DNA of 51,516 nt from Planctomycetaceae bacterium (GTDB taxonomy: Bacteria > Planctomycetota > Planctomycetia > Planctomycetales > Planctomycetaceae). A model generated the notes under the pieces. It made no database searches and was not told the origin of the DNA. It saw only the letters and a program-made list of their open reading frames with translations. Numbering within the stretch: position 1 is the stretch's first letter; every line of letters starts with the position of its first letter. The stretch is from assembly GCA_029243145.1 (NCBI GenBank), contig JAQWSQ010000121.1:1-51516 (forward strand), written 5' to 3'. This document shows, one piece after another, positions 35,633-43,840 of this stretch. Position numbers and translations under genes: made by a program.

Positions 35633-36664
35633 TTACTCGACCACGTCTTCTGAAACCGCAGTGGGTGTCTCACTCACTTCGTTCGGGTTGGCTTGTCCCA
35701 GCCAATCTGGTTTGAGCAGCATCAGCAAGCCGATGCCGAAGATCAGAGCACCGCTGACGAGTTTCAACCAACGTCCTTCTTTCTCTTCAAGACGCCGTTT
35801 GCCAAGCGTGACGACGGCAATGATGACCATCACACTGTCGTCAAACATGTAGGCCAGATTATACAGCCCGATGTAGGCATAGTTTTTCCAGCTTGGATAC
35901 TCTTGCAAAGCCAGTACGTTTGTGTAAAGAGCCGGTAATCCCGCCGTACATAACAGTTCGAGGATATTCACCATGATGGCGAGGACGGTCGCTCCTAAAA
36001 GCGCAGCCCAGATGTTTTCGGCGGTAATGATTTTTCGCATGCGGGCGTTAATCCCCGACTTGGCAGAATCGGGAATCGAGAGCGAGACACCTTTTTTGAA
36101 GGCGAAGAAATCTTTGATATGAATCCCGCCAACAATCAATGCCATGACTCCAAGGGCGATTTGAATCCCCCGCATGAAGCCGAGGAATAAATACACTTCC
36201 AACCAAAACGCCATGAAGATGAAGTAGGCGATCCCACTGATCAATACAAACACGCCGGCTATGGCGAACATCTTCTTGCGATCTTTGAGATTCACTAACA
36301 AAGAGAGTAAAAACAGCAACACCCACATCGCACAGGGGTTAAAGCCGTCAACCAGTCCGATAGCAATTGTGAAGCCCACCATTCCCATGTCGGCAGCGTT
36401 CACATTACCAAACAGAGGCAGAGCAACAGTTTCCTCATCAAGCATCGCTTCCGCTTCTTCCTCACTGATGTCAATCGGAAACGCAACATCCTCGCCACTA
36501 TTCTCACCAGGACTGGGTGGCAGATCATCACCGGGAGGTAGTGGTGGACCATCGCCATCACTGGGAGGTAAAGGGGGGCCATCCTCTCCGCCGGGTGGAG
36601 GCGGTAAAGCGTCGTCATTTCCGCTGGGAGGCGGGGGAAGTGCATCACCAGAATCCGGCGGCAC
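35633..36664 (-). CDS. CcdA/DsbD-like membrane electron-transfer protein with proline-rich head
   Basis: 343 residues from GTG 36664. An acidic proline-rich linker (about 1-60) is followed by about six membrane helices with the CcdA/DsbD-type reactive cysteines in G-F-N-P-C-A-M-W and E-L-L-C-T-A-G-L-P. Such proteins pass electrons across the membrane to periplasmic thioredoxin-like partners. The GTG has no close ribosome site. The same frame is open for 39 more codons upstream and includes a hydrophobic stretch (I-S-L-A-L-L-E-F-G-G-L-Y-T-G-L-L-V). That frame meets the end of the upstream thioredoxin-like gene at an A10 run, so this domain is probably made as a -1 frameshift fusion. Confidence 0.75.
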   Translation of the reverse strand: MPPDSGDALPPPPSGNDDALPPPPGGEDGPPLPPSDGDGPPLPPGDDLPPSPGENSGEDVAFPIDISEEEAEAMLDEETVALPLFGNVNAADMGMVGFTIAIGLVDGFNPCAMWVLLFLLSLLVNLKDRKKMFAIAGVFVLISGIAYFIFMAFWLEVYLFLGFMRGIQIALGVMALIVGGIHIKDFFAFKKGVSLSIPDSAKSGINARMRKIITAENIWAALLGATVLAIMVNILELLCTAGLPALYTNVLALQEYPSWKNYAYIGLYNLAYMFDDSVMVIIAVVTLGKRRLEEKEGRWLKLVSGALIFGIGLLMLLKPDWLGQANPNEVSETPTAVSEDVVE

Positions 36665-36739
36665 AGGAAGCGACTCGTCAGATTCCCCTCGGACGAGAAG
36701 CCCCGTGTATAAACCGCCGAATTCGAGTAATGCCAGCGA

Positions 36740-36791
36740 GATTCGGGACGTAAAAGCCTGACCCGAACCAGAATCACTTACTTTTTTTTTT
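36740..36791 (-). promoter_or_regulatory. Candidate programmed -1 ribosomal frameshift site
   Basis: On the minus strand the upstream gene ends GAA-AAA-AAA-AAG-TAA. This places the dnaX-type heptamer A-AAA-AAG (36787-36781) in the correct phase, directly before the stop (36780-36778). An SD-like GAGGG lies about 14 bases upstream of the heptamer. Eleven bases downstream, GGTTCGGG (36769-36762) can pair with CCCGAATC (36747-36740), 8 bp with one G-U pair. A -1 slip enters a frame open through the whole CcdA-like domain. Confidence 0.6.
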
Positions 36792-37452
36792 CGACCACAC
36801 CACCCTCAGACCAGTAGTCGAGCGTCTTCAGAATTTTGACCCCCGTGGTGCGTTCGGTGCTGTATCCAATAGACACTCCATTACAATAATGGAGCAACGG
36901 CAAACTGGCCGCCCGCTGACGATAACGCCGGGCAACATCTCGCATCTCTTGAGAGGCTGCTTTATCTGTCGTCACTTCGCGATAGACAACATTCAAGGCC
37001 GGGTAGCGTCCACCATATTTGGTCAAAAATGTTTTGGCCGCTTTACAGTGAGGACAACCATTGCGGATATACGCGGTGAGTGTCAGCATTTCGTCCAGTT
37101 TGGCGTTCATTTTCTCAGTGGAATCAATCGCCTCTGCGAAATACTTGAGACCATATAATGCCGGTAACTTGGCATCTTTGATATTGAAGTAATCCTGCAT
37201 TTCCTGCAGGCGTTGTTGTCCTTTTTCGTTCTCGTGAACATCTCGAAAATAGAGCTTCAAACCGGGATGGTCTGCGCCGTACTTTTCGAATGCCTCCTTC
37301 AATTCATTCGAGTTTTCTGCGGTGGAGTCGTAGAACATTTCCAAGAGAAACAATTGGACTTTCTCGTCCTCGGCTTGGACTGTTTTATCTCCGAGACCAC
37401 AGAATAACGCAGACATACAAATCATCAGAAGTTGCGGATAATGTCGGAACAT
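36778..37452 (-). CDS. Exported thioredoxin/glutaredoxin-like protein
   Basis: A 224-residue protein with a signal peptide (cleavage near V-Q-A/E-D-E). It carries two thioredoxin-like halves: an N-terminal one (V-Q-L-F-L-L-E-M-F-Y-D-S-T) without cysteines, and a C-terminal one with the redox motif N-G-C-P-H-C-K near residue 136 and the cis-Pro region S-L-P-L-L near 188, then G-V-S-I-G-Y, as in glutaredoxins. It should work outside the cytoplasm as a thiol oxidoreductase. The last codons form the A-rich slippery site joining it to the CcdA-like membrane domain, which would be its natural electron donor. Confidence 0.75.
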   Translation of the reverse strand: MFRHYPQLLMICMSALFCGLGDKTVQAEDEKVQLFLLEMFYDSTAENSNELKEAFEKYGADHPGLKLYFRDVHENEKGQQRLQEMQDYFNIKDAKLPALYGLKYFAEAIDSTEKMNAKLDEMLTLTAYIRNGCPHCKAAKTFLTKYGGRYPALNVVYREVTTDKAASQEMRDVARRYRQRAASLPLLHYCNGVSIGYSTERTTGVKILKTLDYWSEGGVVEKKK

Positions 37453-37874
37453 GATCGTGTCTCATCGCGAAAATCAAAAAAAGGAACCTGTTCACGAGAG
37501 TTCCCCTTAAAGCCAAAGCGGTCAAGCAAAATTGTCCGTAACGAGGGGGAAACCTGCATCTGTTTGCGCGACCGAGAACAACATCGGTATTAAGCGGGAG
37601 GTATCGATTACACCGGTCGGAGTCATCCGGCGTGAAGTGGCGATTAGGGTACGATGCCAAGTATCGGGCGCTTTGTGAGGTGGAGGTCGTCAGACCTCAA
37701 TCGTCCTTGCGAACGAACCATACCACAAAAAAGCCGGCAATCACTCACAGTAGTCGCGAGTGTGCCGGCTTATCTGATGACCGTCCAGAATTGAAAACCT
37801 CACAAGCGGGAATTTTGTGAGAGATTAGGAAGGTCTCCGATGCAAAATAAGGAAAATCGCCGAGTAGAGGGGAG
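37453..37874. other. Spacer with terminator
   Basis: This 422-base gap holds no gene. Besides the terminator at 37727-37771 there is a short palindrome TGAGGT...ACCTCA near 37676-37700. Confidence 0.6.
37727..37771 (-). terminator. Intrinsic terminator of the 37875-38525 gene
   Basis: Read on the minus strand, AAGCCGGCA (37771-37763) pairs with TGCCGGCTT (37739-37731), with an inner CACTCGCGA/TGTGAGTG stem, followed by a run of six T (37732-37727). It lies about 100 bases beyond the stop of the minus-strand gene. Confidence 0.75.
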
Positions 37875-38525
37875 CTACTCGACGACGACGGGAAAACAGA
37901 ACTGATCAGAGACCAGATCGACTTCCCGCTTAGTCAGTAAGTCTGTCAATCGATTTCTCATTTTGGGAGACGGATGCCATTCTCCCAACGCTTCAAAGAG
38001 TGGCTCAATGCGTGAGGGATCCACACTCCACTCTTCTTTAATCTCAGTAGCGACAATAGGTGGCATGTCCTCAAACTGTGAAATCAAGAGGAAGTCAGCT
38101 TCCGCCGAGACTTCCAAGTGCAGTTTGCGGAACATGTCGGCCCACTCTTCCAAGCGGGACCAGTCAACGATCTGTCGTCCACCTTGCAGATATCGCTTGA
38201 TGATGTCCGGTGATTCATTCTCGAGGCACCAAGCGGCACGTTCGCAAGCCGCATAAATCACACTTTCATCCATCAGCGATGCTTCTACTGGGTCGACCGA
38301 GTTATGCCGCTCCCACGTTGCAGCCAGCAAATCCAATTGGACGGCTGGAGACACATTCGCCAAGAAAGGAACCTCAGTGAGGAAACCGAACCCATCCTGT
38401 GGCGATGTGGGAAACTGACGAGCAAGCGTAATTCGTTCCAACGTTTCGCAGAATGCGATCCGAAAAACGAGATAACTCACACCCGTCTGTGGCATAATTA
38501 CATCATTGACGAATATCATAGACAT
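37875..38525 (-). CDS. Hypothetical protein
   Basis: About 216 residues from ATG 38525, chosen because AAGGCG lies 8 bases upstream; in-frame starts at 38570 and 38615 are possible. It has no signal peptide or membrane helix. The middle is helical and rich in Glu and Trp (W-S-R-L-E-E-W-A-D-M-F-R-K-L), and the end is P-S-P-K-M-R-N-R-L-T-D-L-L-T-K-R. I recognise no family. It is followed by a good intrinsic terminator, so it is a separate transcription unit. Confidence 0.6.
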   Translation of the reverse strand: MSMIFVNDVIMPQTGVSYLVFRIAFCETLERITLARQFPTSPQDGFGFLTEVPFLANVSPAVQLDLLAATWERHNSVDPVEASLMDESVIYAACERAAWCLENESPDIIKRYLQGGRQIVDWSRLEEWADMFRKLHLEVSAEADFLLISQFEDMPPIVATEIKEEWSVDPSRIEPLFEALGEWHPSPKMRNRLTDLLTKREVDLVSDQFCFPVVVE

Positions 38526-38898
38526 ATCGTGTTCGCCTTGTTGACCATGAGCAACACTAAATTTACTCATTCCAGGAAAAAAAGTCGTAAATACTTTGAC
38601 CGGTACGACCGACAAAATGAGATACTAGATCGGAGAGTCCAATTTCCCTTAATTTTATCGGGATTTCGTGACATTTCTTAATTCGGAACGCTGTTTTCCT
38701 TGACCCGCTCTATCACTTGAGGTCTGCTCGAATATTACTTCTGGCGCGAAGGAATCCAGCAGAGTTGCCATTTTTGATGATAGATTCTAAATGATAAGTG
38801 ACGATCGATTCGATTCTGGGAATCAGGAAGAATTTTCCTGCGGCTGACTCAACGAATGTTTCATAAAAACAACACGCAACAAATTGGGGAGACCATTA
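38526..38898. other. Divergent intergenic region
   Basis: About 370 AT-richer bases between the divergent hypothetical gene and the HEAT-repeat gene. Part of it may encode the N-terminus of the hypothetical protein if a longer start is used. No clear repeat or promoter pair stands out. Confidence 0.4.
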
Positions 38899-39720
38899 AT
38901 GGCGGAGTGGGCACTGATCGAGGCAGATATCGAAAACGAAGATGGAGAGATTCGCGAAGCAGGAATGAGAAAGTTACTAGAGATCTCTGATCGCGATTCA
39001 TCCCCTTCGCCAGAAATCATCGAAATCCTACAAACTCTGGTCATTTCCTCCGAACGCAGCCAGCCCGAACAGGAGCAGGCAGCGATGTGCCTCGGCCATT
39101 TCCAGTGTGAATCAGCCCTGCGAGACTTTGCCACAGCGGATAATTCAGGCGTCAGGTCCCATGCTGCGGCCGGGTTTGGGTATTGCGGGACTGAAACATC
39201 AGTCGCCTCTTTGAGCGAAATGTTGACTGACTCCGTGAATACCGTCAGAAATATGACCGAAAGAGCCCTCATCCGCCAGATGAATCAAGTCAAACAAAGC
39301 GGTATAGATAGGTTATTAGAACTGTTAGACCATCCAGCACCACTCACGCATTCCCCGGCAGCACGAATCTTGGGGCTCACTCAGGACGAACGAGCTTTAC
39401 AACCATTGCTGGACAAATCCAATCACGGCGAGAAATGGCTGACCCGCATGTGGGCCACCAAAGCACTGGGAGATCTGGGACGGCTTGAAGCGTTCGAGAC
39501 TCTCAAAACTCGTCTGGAATCCGATGAAAAGAACCGTGTCCGAGCCGTGGCGGCAATTGCTCTGGGAGAACTACGCCATCCAGATTCACGCCAAACTCTC
39601 GAAGCGGCCGAATCGGATGAAGACAGTGGTGTCAAAACAGCCATCGAAGAAGCCCTCGACGCTCTCAGTCAACTCGGCGACGTGGAAACCTCCGATCCCT
39701 TCGCGGACGAGAATGCTTAG
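38899..39720 (+). CDS. HEAT-repeat protein
   Basis: A 273-residue all-helical protein with about five to six HEAT/PBS-lyase-type repeats. Clear copies are 'ALRDFATADNSGVRSHAAAG', 'S-V-A-S-L-S-E-M-L-T-D-S-V', 'A-L-Q-P-L-L-D-K-S' and 'A-F-E-T-L-K-T-R-L-E-S-D-E-K-N-R-V-R'. These solenoids bind proteins and are often adaptors or chaperone-like factors. ATG 38899 follows GGGGAG by 7 bases; the TTG at 38884 is inside the ribosome site. It lies upstream of the FAH-family gene on the same strand with an 85-base gap. The partner is unknown. Confidence 0.75.
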   Translation: MAEWALIEADIENEDGEIREAGMRKLLEISDRDSSPSPEIIEILQTLVISSERSQPEQEQAAMCLGHFQCESALRDFATADNSGVRSHAAAGFGYCGTETSVASLSEMLTDSVNTVRNMTERALIRQMNQVKQSGIDRLLELLDHPAPLTHSPAARILGLTQDERALQPLLDKSNHGEKWLTRMWATKALGDLGRLEAFETLKTRLESDEKNRVRAVAAIALGELRHPDSRQTLEAAESDEDSGVKTAIEEALDALSQLGDVETSDPFADENA

Positions 39721-39805
39721 TTCGTACATTTGAACCCAATATCGCCAACCGATACACTTCTGAAACACAAAACATTCACTCGGACGAGACAATAAAGGGG
39801 CTGCT

Positions 39806-40675
39806 GTGAAATTCGCACGTCTGAAAGCCGATCAGGGCATCAAATTGGTTGGGGTCGAAGGTTCTGGAGATGCAGTTCAATACTTTGATCTCCGGGCAGC
39901 CGATGAAACCCTTCCTGAATCATTGCCGCTGCTGTTCAGCAAAGAGGAGGGCCTATCCCGAGCAGCGACCGCCTTCGAGTCTGCGAAATCGACCGGCAAA
40001 GTCGTCACCGGAACATTACTGGCCCCCATTGATCGTCCCGGCAAGGTGATCTGTATCGGACTCAATTACCGCGATCATGCTGAGGAAACCGGCTCACCTA
40101 TTCCGACCGAACCGGTCTGCTTCAACAAATTCCCACAGACCGTAATTGGCCCTGATGAAGCGATCGTCCTGCCTGGCGTTTCCCAAAAAGTGGATTACGA
40201 AGCGGAACTGGTCATCGTCATCGGCAAAGAAGCCAAGCATGTCTCTGCTGCCGATGCGGGTGACTACGTGGCTGGATACATGAACGGACACGATGTCTCT
40301 GCTCGTGATTGGCAAAAGGGACGTCCGGGTGGTCAATGGTTGCTCGGTAAAACACCCGACACTTTTGCTCCGACTGGCCCTTATTTGGTAACCTCTGATG
40401 AAGTGGACAATCCAGAAAACTTACCCGTCAAATTGTGGTTGAACGGAGATCTGATGCAGGATGGTAATACATCCGAATTCATCTTCGGAGTCGGCGCGCT
40501 CATCGAACACCTGACGAAACTGATCACCCTCGAACCGGGCGACTTGATCTTTACCGGCACTCCACCGGGAGTGGGCGACGCTCGCACCCCGCCGGTTTAT
40601 CTGAAAGAAGGTGACACGGTCGAAATCGAAATCGGAAATCTCGGACGCTTAACGAACTCCGTTAAATCCGAATAA
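39806..40675 (+). CDS. Fumarylacetoacetate hydrolase family protein
   Basis: A 289-residue FAH-fold enzyme. The core starts K-V-I-C-I-G-L-N-Y-R-D-H-A-E-E-T-G near residue 74 and continues with K-F-P-Q-T-V-I-G-P, the metal ligands in D-Y-E-A-E-L-V-I-V-I-G, G-Y-M-N-G-H-D-V-S-A-R-D-W-Q, and the end G-D-L-I-F-T-G-T-P-P-G-V-G. Members include ureidoglycolate lyase-like, 2-keto-3-deoxy-sugar and acylpyruvate hydrolases. AAAGGGG precedes the GTG start by 5 bases. The specific substrate is not predictable here. Confidence 0.85.
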   Translation: MKFARLKADQGIKLVGVEGSGDAVQYFDLRAADETLPESLPLLFSKEEGLSRAATAFESAKSTGKVVTGTLLAPIDRPGKVICIGLNYRDHAEETGSPIPTEPVCFNKFPQTVIGPDEAIVLPGVSQKVDYEAELVIVIGKEAKHVSAADAGDYVAGYMNGHDVSARDWQKGRPGGQWLLGKTPDTFAPTGPYLVTSDEVDNPENLPVKLWLNGDLMQDGNTSEFIFGVGALIEHLTKLITLEPGDLIFTGTPPGVGDARTPPVYLKEGDTVEIEIGNLGRLTNSVKSE

Positions 40676-40701
40676 GTACGAGTACGCTTTTCAGTATCAG
40701 A

Positions 40702-40896
40702 TCACGCCGCTTGTGATTCGGTCTCGTCGTCGTGAAAGAGGGCGTGAACTTCATTCGCGGCGTCTTCAAGAATCGCACGAATCGTTTCGCTGTTGACCTG
40801 ATCGGCAAGAACTTCCAAAGCCTCGATCACTTCGTCGACTTCGGCTTCTTCCAGCTCTTCATACTCGTCATTAATGGGCACGGATTGGTCGGTCAC
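40702..40896 (-). CDS. Small acidic protein
   Basis: 64 residues from GTG 40896, which has GGGAG six bases upstream; an in-frame TTG at 40917 lacks one. The protein is very acidic (E-Y-E-E-L-E-E-A-E-V-D-E-V-I-E-A-L-E) and probably one or two helices, ending in D-D-E-T-E-S-Q-A-A. Of unknown function; it may bind basic partners such as the lysine-rich protein encoded next door. Confidence 0.5.
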   Translation of the reverse strand: MTDQSVPINDEYEELEEAEVDEVIEALEVLADQVNSETIRAILEDAANEVHALFHDDETESQAA

Positions 40897-41001
40897 TTTG
40901 GTCTCCCACGAAATCAAATGAACATTTGAAGATTCTTAGTTCTGATATCGGCAGGATCACTCCCGTTCCACAAGCAGAATCCCTTTGGAGGCAGAATCGA
41001 C

Positions 41002-41391
41002 CTAGAAGAGCGACTTCTGCTGCTTTTCAACCTTCTTGTTTTTTTTGCCAGAGCGACGTTTCTGCTTGGTCTTCTTGGCAGCGGGAGCTTTCGCTTTCTT
41101 CTTCTTGACCGGTTTATTGGCCGACTTTTTTGCCGGTTTATTCTCCGATTTTTTCTTCGTGCCGCTCGACTTCTTGTTGACGGACTTCTTGGGCTTGGGG
41201 CTCTTGGCAGGAGCTTTCTTTTTCGCAGGCGACTGGGAAGACTTTTTTTTGACCGATTTCTTCTTTTTCTTTTTCCCGGCCTTCTTCTTCGTTTTCTCCG
41301 CAGATTTCTCGTTTTGACCATCGCGGAAGATTTGGTCCCAACCGACGACGAACTGCTTCGAAGCTCCTGTGTGGACGGTATAGCCTGTCAT
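41002..41391 (-). CDS. Lysine-rich histone H1-like protein
   Basis: 129 residues from ATG 41391. The first 25 (M-T-G-Y-T-V-H-T-G-A-S-K-Q-F-V-V-G-W-D-Q-I-F) form a short non-basic head. The rest is almost entirely Lys, Ala, Pro and Ser in A-K-K-x and K-K-K runs, like the tails of eukaryotic H1 and bacterial H1-like DNA-binding proteins. It probably binds DNA or RNA. The head motif is, as far as I recall, shared by similar planctomycete proteins. The opposite strand looks like a Phe-rich ORF, an artefact of the Lys codons. Confidence 0.65.
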   Translation of the reverse strand: MTGYTVHTGASKQFVVGWDQIFRDGQNEKSAEKTKKKAGKKKKKKSVKKKSSQSPAKKKAPAKSPKPKKSVNKKSSGTKKKSENKPAKKSANKPVKKKKAKAPAAKKTKQKRRSGKKNKKVEKQQKSLF

Positions 41392-41566
41392 ATCTGCGAC
41401 TTTCAAATCTTTGGTGACGTGTTACCTCAGTGATGCCCTTTCAATCTAACATATCGACAAATTCTCGCAAGAATCCCGGAGAGTCTTTGCTGTAGATTGG
41501 TCTCGGGACGGCTGGTTTCCTACAATGAACCACTGGAATAATAATTTCTGATAGTTGTGGACCGTC

Positions 41567-42352
41567 ATGAACCAAATTGATTCTCTGAAGCAAAATCTGG
41601 GACCGTATCGCCGACAATTGATCGAACATCCCCTATACGACGCGATTGGAAATCTCACCGCATTACGAATTTTCATGCAGCATCATGTTTTTGCGGTCTG
41701 GGATTTCATGTCATTGCTGAAAGCACTCCAGCAACGATTCACGGGTCTCCAGACTCCCTGGTTGCCAGTTCATAACAAATTGGCCTGCCGTCTGATCAAC
41801 GAAATCGTCCTCGGCGAAGAATCGGACGAAGATGGTACCGGAGAATATGCGAGTCATTTTGATCTCTATCACCAAGCGATGCAAACTTGTGGCTGCGAGA
41901 CCTTTCATATCGACCAACTGATTGAACGATTGCGAAACGGTTCCGATCTTGAAAGTGCCGTCAGCGGAATCGACATCAGCCCGGCCACCAAACAATTCAT
42001 CATGTCGACGTTTGCCTGGATCCAGCAGGGCAGTGACATCGAAATAGCGGCAGCCTTCACATTCGGTCGCGAAGACTTGTTACCAGATGTCTTTCGCAAA
42101 ATTGTCGGACAGATCGACCGTGAGGAATCGGGACAGTTACAGCCATTTTTGTATTATCTCGACCGACACATCGAGCTGGATGAAGACCGTCACGGCCCGA
42201 TGGCAGACCGGTTGATGGCCGACCTCTGCGGAGACGATCCTGAATCTTGGAAACTCGCCGAACAAGCCGCGATTCGCGCTCTGCAGTTGCGGATTAATCT
42301 CTGGGACGAAATCACAGCAAAAGTGGTCACTCGTTCCCCCGCTTCCTGCTGA
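41567..42352 (+). CDS. DUF3050 protein, heme-oxygenase-like fold
   Basis: A 261-residue DUF3050 protein. Its hallmark is F-M-Q-H-H-V-F-A-V-W-D-F-M-S-L-L-K-A-L-Q near residue 40, then P-W-L-P, R-L-I-N-E-I-V-L-G-E-E-S-D-E, S-H-F-D-L-Y-H-Q-A-M, and the late H-I-E-L-D-E-D-R-H-G-P. The His/Glu pairs fit a helical di-iron or heme-oxygenase-like bundle. ATG 41567 is preferred to an in-frame TTG at 41555. The reaction is unknown. Confidence 0.8.
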   Translation: MNQIDSLKQNLGPYRRQLIEHPLYDAIGNLTALRIFMQHHVFAVWDFMSLLKALQQRFTGLQTPWLPVHNKLACRLINEIVLGEESDEDGTGEYASHFDLYHQAMQTCGCETFHIDQLIERLRNGSDLESAVSGIDISPATKQFIMSTFAWIQQGSDIEIAAAFTFGREDLLPDVFRKIVGQIDREESGQLQPFLYYLDRHIELDEDRHGPMADRLMADLCGDDPESWKLAEQAAIRALQLRINLWDEITAKVVTRSPASC

Positions 42353-42465
42353 GTGTTTTCTGTCAATCGTGTCATTATGGCGAAAACTCATCTTGTAACA
42401 GTATCATCCGCTCCTGATAATCATTGACGAGAAGGATCGACACAGACATAGAACGGGTGGACCCT

Positions 42466-43112
42466 ATGCGGGATGTGTTAGCGATTGTTTTGGCAGGAGG
42501 CCGAGGATCTCGCCTAGATCCTCTCACTCGTGATCGCGCCAAGCCGGCGATCCCGTTTGGGGGAGCCTACCGGATCATCGACTTCACATTGTCGAACTGC
42601 ATCAACAGCGGCTTACGACGGATGATTGTGCTCACGCAGTACAAAGCCGCCAGCCTCGACCGTCATCTCCAATTCGGTTGGAATTTTCTCTCACGCCAAC
42701 TGAACGAATTCATCGAAGTTCTGCCTCCGCAACAACGTCTCGACGATCATTGGTATCAAGGGACGGCTGACGCCGTCAATCAGAATATCTACACCATCGA
42801 AAAGAATCCGTCTGAACAATTGCTGATTCTCTCGGGCGATCACATCTACAAAATGGATTATGCGGAAATGATCCGCGAGCACCGGGAATCGGATGCCGAT
42901 GCAACCATCGCTTGCTTACCAGTTCTCCTCGAACAGGCGTCAGAATTTGGTGTGATGAAAATTGACGAATCCCCGCTGGAACGCGCATCGGCTTCGATCC
43001 CGACGAAGACCGCAAAAACGGGTACACCGTCACCGAAACCGGCATCACGGTGATCCCGAGTTCCATTGGCCGTGCCGATCCTAATTTGTTGCCCTTTGCC
43101 GCGTTGGGGTGA
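42466..43112 (+). pseudogene. glgC: glgC (glucose-1-phosphate adenylyltransferase) with internal deletion
   Basis: The first ~170 codons are good GlgC: L-A-G-G-R-G-S-R-L-D-P-L-T-R-D-R-A-K-P-A-I-P-F-G-G, D-F-T-L-S-N-C-I-N-S-G, Y-Q-G-T-A-D-A-V, G-D-H-I-Y-K-M-D-Y, E-F-G-V-M. At about 42975 the frame leaves the family. A different frame then gives the true GlgC C-terminus (R-I-G-F-D-P-D-E-D-R-K-N-G-Y-T-V, then G-I-T-V-I-P), ending at the TGA 43110-43112. The roughly 200 residues in between, including the rest of the sugar-binding domain and the beta helix, are missing. This copy cannot make ADP-glucose. Confidence 0.8.
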
Positions 43113-43153
43113 TGCCAGAGGAATGTGCTGATCACCGCAGAGAACAGACAATA

Positions 43154-43216
43154 TGTGTGGCTGGGGTGTTCATAAGCGTGTAAAGCAGACTGAACTCTGA
43201 ACTCCCAAGCAGCGTA
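43154..43216 (+). repeat. Dispersed GGCTGGGG element, partial copy
   Basis: TGTGTGGCTGGGG...GAACTCTGAACTCCCA matches the left third of the full element, then switches to the GTCGGGTTA element at 43214. Confidence 0.6.
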
Positions 43217-43256
43217 GGTCGGGTTAGTCCGAGCGAAGCGAGCCGTAACCCGACAA
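43214..43256. repeat. GTCGGGTTA/TAACCCGAC palindromic element
   Basis: GTCGGGTTA (43218-43226) and TAACCCGAC (43246-43254) are perfect 9-bp inverted ends around GTCCGAGCGAAGCGAGCCG. It fuses directly to the end of the truncated GGCTGGGG element. Confidence 0.7.
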
Positions 43257-43265
43257 TCTGGGTAG

Positions 43266-43288
43266 CACCGATAGATTGTCTATCGGTG
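43266..43288. repeat. CACCGATAG hairpin, copy 1
   Basis: CACCGATAG-attgt-CTATCGGTG is a perfect 9-bp stem with a 5-base loop, flanked by GGTAG and TGACG. A second copy lies at 43583-43605 and a decayed one near 33549. Confidence 0.75.
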
Positions 43289-43407
43289 TGACGAAAACAC
43301 AAAAAACGATTTGTGACCTTTGAACCGCAGAGTTCGCTGAGGACGCAGAGAAAAATGAGGAAGAAATCGCGTTATCGGAGGCCGACCATCCTTTGCTCGA
43401 CTCGGCA

Positions 43408-43557
43408 CGAGCGTTTTGATGTGTGGCTGGGGCTCTCATAAGTTTATAAAGAATATTGAATTCTGAACTCCCAGGTAGTCGGCGTATTTCGAAACGCATG
43501 CATAGCCCCAGATGAAAGAAGTTGACTCACGCAGAGACGCGGCGGCGCAGAGGAAAA
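43408..43557 (+). repeat. Dispersed GGCTGGGG element, copy 3
   Basis: ACGAGCGTTTTGATGTGTGG leads into CTGGGGCT, with AGCCCCAG about 75 bases later forming the closing stem, then ATGAAAGAAGTTGACTCACG and GCAGAGACGCGGCGGCGCAG. It is close to the 33752 copy. Confidence 0.8.
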
Positions 43558-43582
43558 TCAAAGATGGTTGGAAGAAGGGTAG

Positions 43583-43605
43583 TACCGATAGCTCGTCTAT
43601 CGGTG
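43583..43605. repeat. CACCGATAG hairpin, copy 2
   Basis: ACCGATAG-ctcgt-CTATCGGT is a perfect 8-bp stem, followed by TGACGCAGGAACAAGAGGCA. The same AAGAGGCATAGCCG tail occurs near 22309, tying it to the other repeat nest. Confidence 0.7.
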
Positions 43606-43840
43606 TGACGCAGGAACAAGAGGCATAGCCGTGGAGCGCAAACTCCGCGGGCAGCGACAAGCAATTTCGACCACCGAACTGTGAACTCTCGCGGACTCAT
43701 GTTGTTCGCGGTGATGAGTGCAATTTGAAACGGCATTCCGTCACTCTTTCTTCAAATGTCAGACATGCCTCAAATTCCTTCTGACCCTTACCAACGGGAG
43801 ATCGAGGGGGATTACCTGTCATCCGAAGATGGATAGACCA

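Noticed and set aside
41036..41317. Plus-strand Phe-rich membrane-like ORF
   Set aside because: It is the antisense reading of the lysine codons of the H1-like gene.
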